The position numbers were made by a program, and so were the translations under genes. Shown here piece after piece: positions 11,226 through 25,600 of a DNA stretch of 64,000 nt (positions are counted from its first letter, which is position 1; every line of letters starts with the position of its first letter). The stretch lies in assembly GCA_963662175.1 (NCBI GenBank), contig OY759216.1, forward strand, positions 35,915,087 to 35,979,086, written 5' to 3'. Origin of the DNA: Aradus depressus (taxonomy: Eukaryota; Arthropoda; Insecta; Hemiptera; Aradidae). The notes beneath the pieces were generated by a model that was given only the letters and a program-made list of their open reading frames with translations, did no database searches and was not told the origin of the DNA.

Positions 11226-14200
11226 GAATCAAACCATGCGAGTATTGTTAAACTTGAATTCACAAGTCCTGTGTATGTTTCAACGAGATTTGAGGTAAGC
11301 TTAAAACAGAAACATTCTAGATTCTGAAGATATTTCCTGTTCATTGCAATTCATATAGTTGGGACATTTTAAGTTGGCAGATGAGGCCATTACTTCAATG
11401 AAAATATCGTTACTTTCCTGCGGTTCTACAAAGGAGCGACTGTGGTAAGGGGCGATGGAAGTGGGGGTGTGTTCATTTACCAGCTGTGCTTCGAGGCAGG
11501 GAGGGGTGTTGTAGGTCTTGGTAACGCTGTATCTCTACTACTTACTCAAGCCTTATACTTATAACGCGTATAGATTTTTTTTTCTCTTTAAAGCAAATAT
11601 TGCTTTCATGTAGGTTTTCACTGTAGTTTAAAAAAAAAATTATAGACCGTTTTAAAACTACAAATCTCATTCACTGGTTGAGTTTTAGGACTGAAGTAAC
11701 ATGAATTTCTGATCAAAATATATCGGTTGGAGGAAAAGTAGTTGAAGTGACTAGGATAACTTTGTAAATTACTTAAAGGTGAATTTTACTCTAATTGTTC
11801 TATGCCTAATATGATTATCTATTTTCGGAGTATGAACTTCCATAATTTTTATTTTTATTTCACTTAATGCTTCCAAGTTCCTTAAATGTTATTATTGATT
11901 TAAAATATAAAATAAACGTTGTCAATAAATGAGAATGTTGCAGTCATTAGATTATGAAAGAGTTGACAATGAAATCTTGATTGAAGAGGAAGAAGCAAAG
12001 GGAAAAATCTTCATGACCAGTATTATCATTCAAAGAATTTTTCTATTTTGTCTGATCGGGATCATCACAGGCATTTTTGGAGCTGCTGTCGAAATTGGCG
12101 TTCATATGGGTGGTGATGCCAAATATCATATCTTGAGAGAAGGTATTCTGTTGAATATTTAGAGAATCTTGTCTTATCTAAATTGGTATGGGGCTAATAA
12201 CCAAGTTACAAAGTGGCTATTTGGAATAAAATATAATAGAACTTGATTTGCCTTCACGGACGAGCCCTATACAAAGTGGTTGTATATAAATAAGAAATAT
12301 ATGTGTATAATATTTATATATAATTAGTTAGTTATTGTGACTCAGGGCCTGGCTTTAACTATGAGGTCATATCGCCTACTACCTACTATAAAAATATATT
12401 GTTTATTACCCGAAAAATTGTAATGAATCAAAAATATATTGTTAATTCTCAAAAAGTTTGCAATTAATCAAAACTATATTATCAATTATACAAATAATTT
12501 GTAATTGGAGGAAAATAAATCAATTACTCAAAAAATAGTAATGAACCAAAAATATATTGTCAATTACTCGAAAATTGTAATTGATCAAAAATATATTATC
12601 AATTACACAAATAATTTGTGATTGGGAAAAATAAATTTTCAATTACTTAAAAAATTGTAATTGACCAAAAATATATTGTCAATTAGGTAATATATTAAAT
12701 TTATATATACTTATATGAATTATTTCAATCTATCAATTATTTTTCGGGTGAAAAATCTGTAATTGACCAAAATATATTTTCAATTACATTTGTAATTGGA
12801 GAAAAATAAATCGTCAATTACCCAAAAAAGTATAATTGACTAAAAATATAGTTTCAATTACCTGACAAATTTGCAATTGACCAAAAATATATTGTCAATT
12901 ACTCAAAAACTCTGTAATTGATCAAAAATATATTATCAGTTACAGAAATAATTTGTAATTGAAGAAAATTTTCTTTTTCAAGAGAAGATCCAAATCATAT
13001 ATAATGAAAAATTTTTTTTTCGGGTAATTGATAATAACTGTCGAATATGCCGATGCATGATCTGGTCTATGGTAACTACACAATCATTCTCTTTTTCTTT
13101 CTTTTTACCTAAACAGTCTCTGCTCAGTGAGTTAATAATAATCAAATATAATAATAATTCTTGTATTTACCATTTTTACGTAAATTCCTAATAAAATATT
13201 GTTTTTACAGTTGTGGACCGTAGTTTGAAAACGGACAAGTTTCATGTTTTTATGTATTGGTTCATGTCGATATCAGTTCCAGCTACAATAGGATGTGCTA
13301 TGGTTGTTTTTATTGAGGTATTATTTTCATTTAATTTATTTTTGCGCTCACTTAGTTATTTAGACATTGTATCTACAGTCCATTCATAGGACGTTCTACA
13401 ACACCAAAAGGGAGTTCTTGTTAACGACTACTTTCAGGAAAACGCAATGCAATAAGTCTCATAAGTCACATACAATTTTCCGGTTGTTTCGACCCTGCTG
13501 AATTAGAAAATCGGTGTTACCAAAGCGAAATCTCTATCGGAAGTGAGATATTCAATATGGTGGCCAATAAAAAAAAGGAGTAGTTTTTCGTAAATTTCTT
13601 TTTATTTATTGCTCGCACGACAAAAAGTGTTGTTATCAATATGATAGTTATATATAAATAATTCTATACAAAAAGTTTCTTTCTCTTTTTGAGGCAAGCA
13701 ACTGTTTCGGAGCAAATGCAGTACAGAAGTGAGCTCGTCCATTTACCCAATTTTTTGTGAAAACGACTATATCCTGATAAAAATTTATTATACAGAATTA
13801 AAGCGCATAAAATTCCAATAAGGTAAAATTTGTGGAAAGTTAATACGACTTTTCTAATTAAAGATATTGATGTTTTAGGGATCAACACCTGGATAACGCT
13901 TACTTTTTTGAGGTTTTTCATTTTAAGCTATATAGCTAAAAATAAAAAAAATAAAGGACAGTAAATTGTAGAGCCCACAATTTTCTACCAGATGAGTTCT
14001 ATTTTTCATAGCTGTAGCAGAACAAGATAAAGTGGCGCTATGAGAGGTTCGAGTTTTGGGATAAAAATGCATTCATGTTTTTTGTCTGTAATTGCTAAGT
14101 TTTAAAAAAGTAAATTGGAGAAGTGTTGCTGTAATAAATGTATTACATATGAATTCAGAATCTCTTTGGACAACACAAAAGTAATGAATGTATATATAAA

Positions 14201-16578
14201 ATCTATTGATTGGTGTTCAACACTGGAGAAAATTGTGGTTCAATCTCCGCCCAACTGCCTCTTACCTGCATTTGGGTAGAGCTTCACTACCTCTACGATA
14301 GAAATATAATCTGTTTATCTGAAATATTTCTTTACTTTTGTTCAAACACATTATTTTGCTGAAACTGTTTGGTTGTAGCCTAAGGCGACAGGAGGTGGAA
14401 CCTCAGCAGTACTGGGCTATCTGAATGGTGTCAATCTTCGGGAATATATGACAATGCCAGTTCTTCTTGTCAAGTCGCTCAGTACCATCTGCTGTGTCGT
14501 CAGTAACCTCCCAGGAGGAAAGGTAACTCTCTCTAATTCATTGTGAAGCAACTGTCAAGGTAATAGATTTTATGACAACGAATTTGATTGAATGGTAAAC
14601 CAGACCTCGTCCCTATACTATATGTCAAGTATCACTATTTTTGTTAGATACATTGAACCAGGGTTTCCACTTTTGTACAAAAAAAATTCGGGACCACCTA
14701 TTGTATATATTTATGATCTATTTTTCCATGTATATTTCTTATTACAACGGGCTGCTTTCAGCAATACAATACCATTTTTATATTTACCAATAAACTCGGC
14801 GCAAGAAAATTCCATGTTCAAGGAAATAGTAATTCAGCCTTTATCAAATCGACGGAGCATCGGTTTTACACGTTTGACACGGCAACAGTTCACGTCGCGA
14901 CGTATGAGGGGTGTGAGTGGGTGGGGCGCACGCAGCACATTTGGCGATTGCGAGGTGGTATGAGCGAAACGCAAAAGAGTGAATAAACTCTGCGGAAAGT
15001 TGTTGCAGCGGCGTAATCCCTTTCCGCGTTTCCTTCCGTTTGCGAAGAGTGCTTCAACATATAATTCATATGTATTCATACTAAGTACAGCATCCGTCAA
15101 ATAAGATTGTTTGGCGCTATATTTTAAAAATTCGGGACAAAATGGGTATGCTTCAGGTACGCGAGACAAAGTCATCAAAATCGGGACTGTCCCGGAAAAT
15201 TCGGGACGGGTGGCAACTCTCCATTGGACTATTGGTTATTACTATATTCATAGTATAAGTGCAGTCCTGTCATTACGACACAAAGTATACTATAGTATAC
15301 AGCGTAGATTGGTTGCCCTCTCAACACAATGTCTGTGTCATAAATGGAACACCACCGTTAAAAGATGTATTTATTGTTTGTCCTCAGGAAGGTCCGCTGA
15401 TCCACGTTGGAGCCATCATGGGCTGTCTGACTCCTCTCTTCCACATCCCCTTTACCAACATTTATCCCTTTGAGTACTTCCATCAGGATCCTGAAAGGAG
15501 AGACATGGCTGCCGGTGGCACGGCTGCAGGTCTCACTGCCGCCTTCTCTACACCTATCGGTAATTGTTCTAAACTCTCCTACACTCCTTTTAACGTGAGA
15601 ACGGCTTTTACGGGGTCACCTATGAAACCTTTCAATCTAAGAACTCTTATCCAAATACTTTTCCAGGTGGTATTTTATTGGCAATAGAAGAAAGCTTAAC
15701 CTATTGGAATGTGGAATTAACATTTTTGATGTTTATCTGTGCACTAACTAGTGAATTCGTATTTAAACTTATTATAAATACTTATGAAGGATGTCCAGGT
15801 ATGTTTTGTTTATAAACTGTTTTTATACAGCGAGACCCAGGATGCATATGATTAACTTATGGAACATATTTGGCACGTCAGAATAAGAAAGAAAAGTAAA
15901 AAGTTCTAGCTAAAAAATCACGTTTTATTGATCAAACATTGTTTCAATTATTACTCAAACCTCCATAATTTTCGCAAAACATATTTCGATTAATGTTCAT
16001 AACAATATTTTCCCTACAAAAGTTATTCTTATTGAATTTTGAAAAATAAATAGTGTATTGTTGATTAGAGAGGTCATCCAAGATCATATCAGCGGAGGAG
16101 GAGGGAAATCTCAACAAGAAGCATGTATATGCTGACTTGGAAAGGATAGTCAATAGGAGCCGAAATAACAAACGAGTTGTTATAATACATGGGGACTTGA
16201 ATGCAAGGACTGGCCAAGACTTCAGAAGAGTACTCGGAACGATGAGCCTCTACGGCGATGAACGAATCAAGAATGAACACGGACAGCGGCTGATAGACTT
16301 CTGTGTTGACAATGACCTCCTGATGGGTAACTCTTTGTATCCTCACAAAACCATCCACAAATTGACCGTCTGTGCGCAAGGAAGAAATGTCACTAGTGTG
16401 ATAGACTATTTTGTATTCGGACGGAAAGTAAGGCAATATTCTATTGGTATCAAAGTAATTACCAGAGCCGAACTAAGCACTGATCACCCTCTCTTAGTGG
16501 CCGACTTCCGCATAATAAAGAAAAGGAAAAACACAAATTGTGTCCTATGGAAAAGTTTCATACTACCCCTTCCTGCTC

Positions 16579-16609
<31 letters not shown>

Positions 16610-19600
16610 GTATTGATTATGGGTATTAGCGTTTCTGTCTCAAGAGACACTGAGTGAGATGGGCAGGCCCTGGGCTCAGCAGAGTGGCCAGCCCAGCCCA
16701 GCTCATCTCAGTGTCATCACAGACCTACCTCCCACAAGGAGCCATATTTTTACTTCTCAGGCTATATATATGTCGGGGAAATTATGCAATCAACAATTTG
16801 AAATTGAGTTGTCAGCAGAATTTCATGTCTTCCGATCTCCTAAATTCAAAAATGAACAAAAACTCACACCATCTGTCCGTCTAGTACAAGACAATAAGTG
16901 ACCGTTTGAAGCAAAATATTTTGTTTGGATACTTTTTTCTCGTCCGGTGTGCTGCCGGCTTATTTTATTTTTATCTGCTAAGTTTTACAAAGTATTTTAG
17001 TGTCATCTTGTAACTTGTTAGTAGAAAACTCAAAATGAAAATGCTTGTATTTCCAGAATGTGCCTCTACGACGCAAAAATATTTCCTATCAACAGTTAAA
17101 AAGTCGGATATGAGCTATGTACTGGCAGAGATACCCTTCTTCATACTTCTTGGTATCTTGGGAGGTTTGCTTGGGTCCTTTTGGAACCTTATGCAGAAAT
17201 ATTTGATATTTTTTAGAAAAAGGTAAGCTTAATATTTTTCAGAAATTTTATTTTAAGCGTTAACTATGTCTTATTACTATTCATAATGCCTGCCTACAAG
17301 ATTTCTCAAATAAATTGGAGAATACATTGACAATATTTCGAAAACTACTTTGTCTAGTCCTATATATATAGGACTTGTTTCCTTAGATTCTGTTAGAGTT
17401 GTGTGGATGAATGTATGGGGATATCAGTTGTGGCATAAATAATAATAATTTTAGGTTTGTAAATAGTTCTTCTCGAAAAATCTGTCAAATAATTATCATG
17501 TCACTGCTGACAACTGTGTGCCACCTGTGCATTATCTACTCGTCAAGGAGCACCTGTTTACCGAAAAACGTCTCCAAAGGAGAGGACCCCGCTCTAGAAG
17601 AAGAGTTCGAAGTCATTCGTGAAGTCAACGTAAGTTAGTTGTATCTCATTATTCTAATGCGATGTTTCGCAGACGTTTTCTCTCTCTAAAAAAAAAAGAA
17701 GTACATATATAGAGTGACGTCCGTAAAAGAAATATTTAAGTTTTAATGATTAAAATCAGAATTTTTTGGTCCAGCTTAACAATAACGGGAAATTAATAAT
17801 AAATTCACCAATTTTTCCAAGGTTTCCAATATAATTTTATTTTGTGATTATCAAACTTCAATTATTAGTCTTATTTATTATGAAATCATCAATTTATTTA
17901 TGTGCAAGGAGTGGAACGTTCGTGTAATTTTAAGTTGAAACGTGTATCCAGTTTTAAATGTTTGCTGCATGTAGACGTTCAATTGAGAACAAGTTGTGCC
18001 AGCAGAAGCCATATCCTGGATAGCCAACCTATAATTGGACTAGAAAGAGTGAGCTTGCCCTGTGACGAAGGTAGGATTGCAGGTGTACGTTTTTCTTTAT
18101 TCCTTCCATGGATATGGGAAGTTTTAACTGATTGAAGATTTCAAAGGCACCTCGAGGTAGTTGACCCGCGTCGTCGGTTGAAGTGCTGAAACACGTGGAG
18201 ACAATATAAGAGAACTCAGCGGGACTCCTCCCTCCATATTTCTTGAATTCTAGCGATTTCATTGGATATGCCTGCAGATCTCTTGTCGATCATACCATCT
18301 CAAAAAGACAACCAACCCTGACCTGATTGATGACAGGCACTAATATGTTTCACAGAAAAAAAAAAAAAAAAAAAATTTGGGCTTAACGGTCATCTTCGTT
18401 GCTATTGCCTTTTAGATAACACTTTTGTTTTGTACATTACCATAATTTTTTTAAGTTCTGACCACACAAGTTATTTTTTAAATTGCCTGAATTTAGCTTT
18501 TGCCGTCAGAATATATGTATACATGTTACCGTTAACATATATGGTACTTAACTCATGTCACAATATTTTTTTTTTGTTGAGAAAACGTTGCGGACCGCAC
18601 TCAACTATTTTGAGATACATTGATCTATAGGAGATTGTGATACACTCAATCTTCACAAAGGGTCTGTATGGAAACTGATAAGCGGATAGTTATTATTAAC
18701 GTGATATATCTTTATATTTCAGTTATTCTGTAAAGATCCCAATACATTTTCAGTGTGGGGATTATTTCTTTTCCAACATGGTGGACATGCACTCCGAAGT
18801 CAATTTACTGAAAATGAAGGTAGATTTTATATTGGTTATTACAATTCTTTGTGAACCTTAGGTAAATTTTTTTTTCTGAAATATGTAACTTAAAGTTAGT
18901 CTAAAAATGTTGACATTTTTTTTTCTGGTTTTCCTAAAATACTTATGAATCAGTCATTCCAAATCAATCAAACATACAACTGTAATCCATTTTCAGAAAC
19001 AAATTGTAAAAAAAATGTTTGACACTGAAATATGAAACAATTTTGATAACAAAAATAAATATATATATATATATATATATTTTTTTTAACTTCATAATTT
19101 TTTTTATTAAGTTAATTATTCAACTGCGCCTTGTTTAATACATTGATTTTTTTAAACCTAAGATCACAGCCTTTCATGTTTAATTGTGCAAAAAATACCA
19201 TAAAAATGTGAACTATCATTTTTTGTGCAGTTAGACATTTTTCTTGGTGGAAGGTCCATGTATGTAATACAAATCAAAAGAAAATTTTAGTTTGGGCAAC
19301 ATTTAGGTACCTACTGATAATATTATTATTACATATATTAAAATATTGTCAGCAGGTCACTGACTCACGGACTGCTAGTAATAGTTTGTTATATTTTGCA
19401 CTATGTGTATTAACTTTCATTTATTTTTGTTTCAGCCCATCTAGGTATCGCGCCTCTGATTATTTTCTTCATTTTCTACTATTTCATTTCCTGCCTCCTC
19501 CTCGGATGTAACATCTCCCATGGTATCTTCATGCCACTCCTGCTTCTTGGAGCTGTCTGGGGAAGACTTATAGCAGAAACTATACAGTATTTTATTCCAT

Positions 19601-22600
19601 CAGCTGTACGTATTTAATCAATTCGTTATGATTTAGTGAAAGCTATTGGTAATAATTTGATGTATTACTATTAAATCTAATACATTCAATTTAGCGAAAT
19701 GAATCATTGGCATGAAAAATTTGGGAAAATATGATATTTTAAGTGTGCTACATATTGGCATTTTCATAACTGCAATTCATTTGCTTTTTGAATAAAAAAA
19801 ATTTGAATAGCTCTAAAACAAACGCTAACGTGACAACACTGTCATTTGACTTTGTTTAATGCGTCTAACTCTGACGTAGTCTATTTTATTGAAACAGCCT
19901 TTTAATGATTATAATAAATATAGGTTAGGTTTAGGTTTTATGACTCATGCCCAGGCTTTAACTACGAGGTCATATCGCCTACTACCAGAGCGCTCTTTCG
20001 TCACTCTGGTGGACATGAGCCCGACTCTACTGTGGGAGTCCTAAATTTTGCCTACCCTAAATTTTTATTCATCTAGGGTAGGGGTCTTTAACGAGTACCT
20101 GACATCGTACAGGCTCGGGACCATCGCTTAACGTCCCATCCGAAGGACGGCGTGCTTAAGTTTATTTTACCTCCCAGGTAAAATAAATTAAGGGCCTCGG
20201 TCGGGCTACGAACCCACAACCTTGAGCTCAGAAGTCAAGCACGCATACCGGCATACCCACTGAGCTACCGGCATAATAAATATATATTATATATTTATTA
20301 TAATCAATAAAAGGCTGTTTCAATAAAATATACTTGAAATTGAATCCTTAAACTTTTTTTTTCCCCCTTATTATTAATGTTCAACTGAATAAAATACAAA
20401 AAAAGATTATAGACTTCTTTAAAACATAATATTCGATGTTTTTAAATCTTACATTTTAAATAAGGTTAAGAGTATTCTTTTATTCATTCATTAATTATCT
20501 TCTACTAGGAACATTCTGTTTTTATCTATTTCTTTTTTTATTTATCAGTTCTATTTTTTTTATTTTCTGGTTTAGCAAATATATACAATTTTTCTGTCGC
20601 CTATTCCACTACTGCTCAAATGATATTTCTGTTTAAAAACAATTAACTTTCATTTCATAGACATGGTTTCTTTTTTAAATTGATGTTTGAAATTTTATTA
20701 ATACATTTTTATGTTTAACTTTATTTTCTGTTGAATTAAAGTTTGAGCATTGTTTTGTTTCATTTTGTTTTCAATTTGATTGTAAATACATTTCCAATAT
20801 TACCAGTGACGGATTTAGGATTAGGCCCTCGAGACCTAGAGTGCCAAAATCTGAAGGGCTACTAAAAATTAAAATCAATTTTGCCCCCCTTGTCCAGGAC
20901 TCGTGGGCTCGTCCCAACAAGATAGCCTTCCTGTGTGGTGCAGCCCAGCTGAGTGGATGTCTTCGGATCACATTCGCCATCGGCATCATCATGCTGGAAA
21001 CGACTGGAGCCACTGAACTCAGTATACCCATATTTCTGGTCGTCTCTACTACCAAGCTGGTTGGCAATGTCCTCACTGAAGTTAGTTCACCAACCAAACA
21101 CATACATTTTTGTTACCTATTCTTTGTATTACTATGATATATTGTATTTAATGGTGTATGTTGGGTTGTTCAAGTGGGATAAAATCAGCAACTTTTCTCC
21201 AAATCTGCAATATTGAAAACATTTTGTGAAGAGGCCTCTTTTTTCTTTGGTGCTTTTTTAGGTAGTGAGCTTCATACTTTATAAAGAACTGCCCCAACTT
21301 TAGTTTTTCCTGCGGAATGGTACATTTTCCTTTGCGAAATGAGACTATGTTTTTTCCGACTATTTTATATCAGTTTTCTTTTGTTTGTTTCTTTTTTTCT
21401 GTATTCTGGAGGTTAAGAACCTTTGAGTACGCCGTCCTTCGGATAGGCCAAATTTAGGACTCCCACAGTAGAGCTAAAGGGAAGGGATAATGAACGGTTA
21501 GGTCCCTAGGTGTACACACCAGCCTTCCCAATATTTCTATCTACAAAGGGGCTTCTGAATCATCATAAGTTTCTGAGTAGTCTCCTCTGATCTTCCCCTC
21601 CTTCGGTCTATTTCGTGAAAAATTAATAGTTGTTTTCCTTATAGGGTTTTGAATTTAAATGTAACATTTCATGACGATATATTCATTACATCCTCCCCTT
21701 CCTTTCAGCCAATTCCACTGAAAATTCATATTTCAGTCATACGCATGGGTTGTTGAATTATATATGAAAAATTTGTGTCGATACATTCATTTAACGACAG
21801 ATTTTTTTTTTTTTTTTTGGAATCAGGGGGTTGGAAAAACATGTTATTCTAGTGAAAACTCAACATCGATTTTCAGGATGATTACATAACTCCACCTATT
21901 CTTTGTATAGCTGAAAAAGTAAAAATTCACGTAATTCATCTGAAACAGCACTGATGGTAACTAGAAGTCGCTTTCGCACTGTTTTCCATCATCAGTTGTA
22001 GTTTCATTGTGAGAAAAGTGATGATGTTATCTCTTTGGAACAGTGTGTACACTCTCTTGTTCTACCACAGCCTCTCTACCATATGATGTGCAACTTGTCC
22101 GGCATCCCCATGTTGGAAAAAGAACCTCCACCCTGTCTCTCATTCATGAAAGCTAAAGACGTCATGAGCAATCCGCCTTTGGTCACCCTTCCTTTGCGAC
22201 CCAATTTTGCATTGCTTCATAATACTCTGATCAATTGTGGACACAACGGCTTTCCTATTGTCAATGTAAGTATTATAATCTTAATTATCAATTTAAGGAT
22301 ATATTGAACACCTGTTTTACATGATGATAGTGACAGCCTCATGACTTATTGTGATAATTTGTATAGTCATATTTTAATATGTATTATTCTTCCTCGGTTA
22401 TTAAGTCATTAAAATTAGTAGAATCCAATTTTTTAAAAAAATATTATTTTCAACTATGAATTTCAAAAGATGTCAAAAAAGTTTTGCGTTTAATTGCAAT
22501 ATATATTTAGAGAACTCGAGGCTGTGTTGTGGGGAATGCTTTGCAATTTAAGCTCGTAAAGTTTGTGTTTGTGATCCAGACTTGTCTAAATATAAAGCCG

Positions 22601-25600
22601 ATTTTTTTATTATAGCACTCCAGAGGTAGCTGCTATTCTAGTAGTGAGACTAATTCATTCTAATACTCGAATGTCACTCCAACTTAGGTTTATAATCATA
22701 GTGAGGGAGCTACATGTAGCATGATTTGTATTATAGTGTGTCTGTTATGTCTCGTGTTTAGAGCTCTACCCTTATACATGTGTAAAGTACGTTAAATAAA
22801 ATTACATCTCCCTGTATGAGAGTTAGTTACCAGCATAAGCGCAGGTAACTGAAGATAAACTCAATTACAAAATACACAAAAATGGCTTACCAATTGATTA
22901 AGCGAAACTTTAACTACTACCAGTGCTCTCCCGACTCAGATACTACTGAGGGAGTCCTACATTTTGCCTACTCTTTAGTTACCTAGGGAATATGGGTCTT
23001 TTATGGGGTTTTCAGCGTTCTTAAGATTTGTTTACCTCTCAGATAAAAAACCTAACGGCCTCGGCTTGGTTTTGATCCCGCGGTATATCAACATTAGCTG
23101 TGTTACCAGTCAACGAATAAAAAAATAAACGAACATCTCTGGGGACATAAAACAACTGTTTCTGTATTTAAGTAAACCCCCCTCCCCTCTGTTTAGTGAT
23201 TTGGAACTCATATGTATCCCTCAAACCTATTCTTTAATAGGAAGGTTCAAAATCTGAAGTATAGTTGAAATATGTGCGACACTTTCCCTTTGATGATGGA
23301 ACAAATATACAAACAAAAGACATGAAAGCAAAAAAGTTTAGTATGTCTCACAAATACTCTATACGACAGCCACCCTTTCAGTTTTATTTATAAAGATGCA
23401 GTTTCCGTTTGCAGCTTTGAAGATTAATGCACGCTGAAATAGATCCATTAGGGAGAGGGCGCAGCTAGGTCAGAGGTAGCTTGCTTGCTTTCTGAGCTCG
23501 AAACACGGCCGAGTCCCTTAGGTTTTCTATTTGGGAAGAAAGCTTGAGCCCGCCGTCCTTCGGATGGTCCCGAGCCTGTACGTTGTCAGGTACTTGTTAA
23601 AGACCCCTACCCTCTGTGAACAAAACCTAGGTAGGAAAAAGTCGGGCTCATGTCCACGAGAGCGACGAAATATAGGTCTGGTAGTCGTTAAAGCCCGGAC
23701 ATGAGTAACAATAACTAACTCCATTAGAGATAATGGTATGATATTTAGACACAACATACAACCTTTTGTCATGACAAATATTACCCCAAGAAAGTTTCGC
23801 AGATAGCTCCTTTTGCCATTCTCTTCCCAACCACTTTTTAAATACATCTATTATGTTTTAGGGAAAAAAGTTGTTGGGTTCGATACTTCGGAGTCAGATA
23901 AAAGCAATCATGAAACACAAACTGGACGATGAAGGGAGCTTACCGTCCATGGACAGAATGAGGCTGATGAGGAAGGAGTATGCAAGTGTCATCATGCAAG
24001 AGGTAAATCATATAAGCTCGGATCCTCAAAAAAATTATTTGACTACTAAACAACAGGCCATATTGACACTGCATTTTTGACATTTTTATTAGATATGACT
24101 CTGTTGAGTTTTGTCAAATTCACTTCTATTAGTCAGAAAAATGCGTCATATGTGAGGTTCAGAGCAAATGTTATGTGGTACTTAAATAATTTAAAATGAA
24201 AAAAAAGGATTTGTCGCTTTGAGTAGTTTGAACTGAACCTTATTTTGTGCACTAGTGGTGTGTCATTAGTTCAATAGTCCACACCAACAGATTTCAGAGC
24301 ACAAGAGATGTAACCCAAAACGTTGGTCTGGTGTGTATTTCATTGCGTGCTTTAAAGTTTAATTTGGAATTTGTTTTACAGAATTTAAACATATTGCATT
24401 CATTCATTTGTTAAATCTGAAAATGTCATCCAGAGGATGTCCTTGTTCAAACTCAAAAAATCAGTTTCTTATAAATAATATAAAAGTCAATAAAATCAGT
24501 GTATAAGTATGCAAACATTTTTTTCTGAAATCGTTGCCAATTAGTGACGGTCTTGCGTTTTAGAGTTTTACACTTCCTTAGAATATGGACCGGAACCTCA
24601 TTTTTCCTCGCCACATTTACATAGATGCCCATCTGGAGATGTTATCGCGGCCAGAGTAGCCCTATTGTGTGTTGGTCCCTACGGTAGCCAGGCCTTTGCT
24701 TAGGGACCCCTGCTCACTCAAAAGCTACGAAACCAGATGAAGAATAATATGAGTAATTTTTTATCTCAAACAAATCATACTTTTGAATTTTTAAAGATGA
24801 AACAAAGTTGTTTTTTCAAATTCTTTTTTGTGCTTCCTCCTGTTTCTTAATTTATTGAAAACATTTCAGAGCAAAAATGGTGTAAATAAATGAATTTTGA
24901 AAAAATTTGATTGTATAGTTCAAGTTTTTGGTTTTTACAGCTGTGATTTTTACAAACTTCGCAATTTTACTATACATGTACAACTACTTAAAATATAATA
25001 AAAAATAAATGAACATCATAGGCATATATATATATTCCTTTTACAGCAAATAGTCCTTCCTATTTCACGAATGAGGAAATACGTCGACTTGACTCCTTAC
25101 ATGAATTCATCGCCATTTTTTGTCAATAAGGTAAGTTTTAAATATTTTGCATAGCGGTGCCAAATTATCTACTTTTGGACATGACCCTCTCAGATTACTC
25201 TAGTTGTTTAGTATGGTGATATAAGAATACGTGTGGAATATCTATATTTTTGCAACTTTTTGAAATAAACAATTTGGCAATGGTACCGTTACTTCAAAGC
25301 TCCGAGAAGACACCACTTCTCCACAATCAACAAATATCAACCCAATCGAAAATTTTCTGTCATATTCTAGATAGCAATAAGTGTACTCCTGGAAGAATGG
25401 CATACAATGGAAGAAAGTTACACAACTTCAATTAATTCAATGCCAAATAGGCTCCAATAAATCACAAAAGCAAAAGGCATGCACACAAAATATTAATCTA
25501 TTTAATAGATAATTAATATATATGTGCGAATACTTTGTGTATGACTAAATTTCATTAAATGGTACTGGATTATTTATTTTTGTAACAACTTAACTTAGTA

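Noticed and set aside
12385..12975. CRISPR-like array
   Set aside because: Units are contiguous and diverged with no unique spacers; this is a eukaryotic satellite.
14834..15178. 114-codon minus-strand frame
   Set aside because: Lies inside the hAT-like element, has no transposase motifs, and the opposite strand is open too; likely chance in GC-rich sequence.
23527..23847. 106-codon minus-strand frame
   Set aside because: Lies within a SINE copy; no protein similarity.
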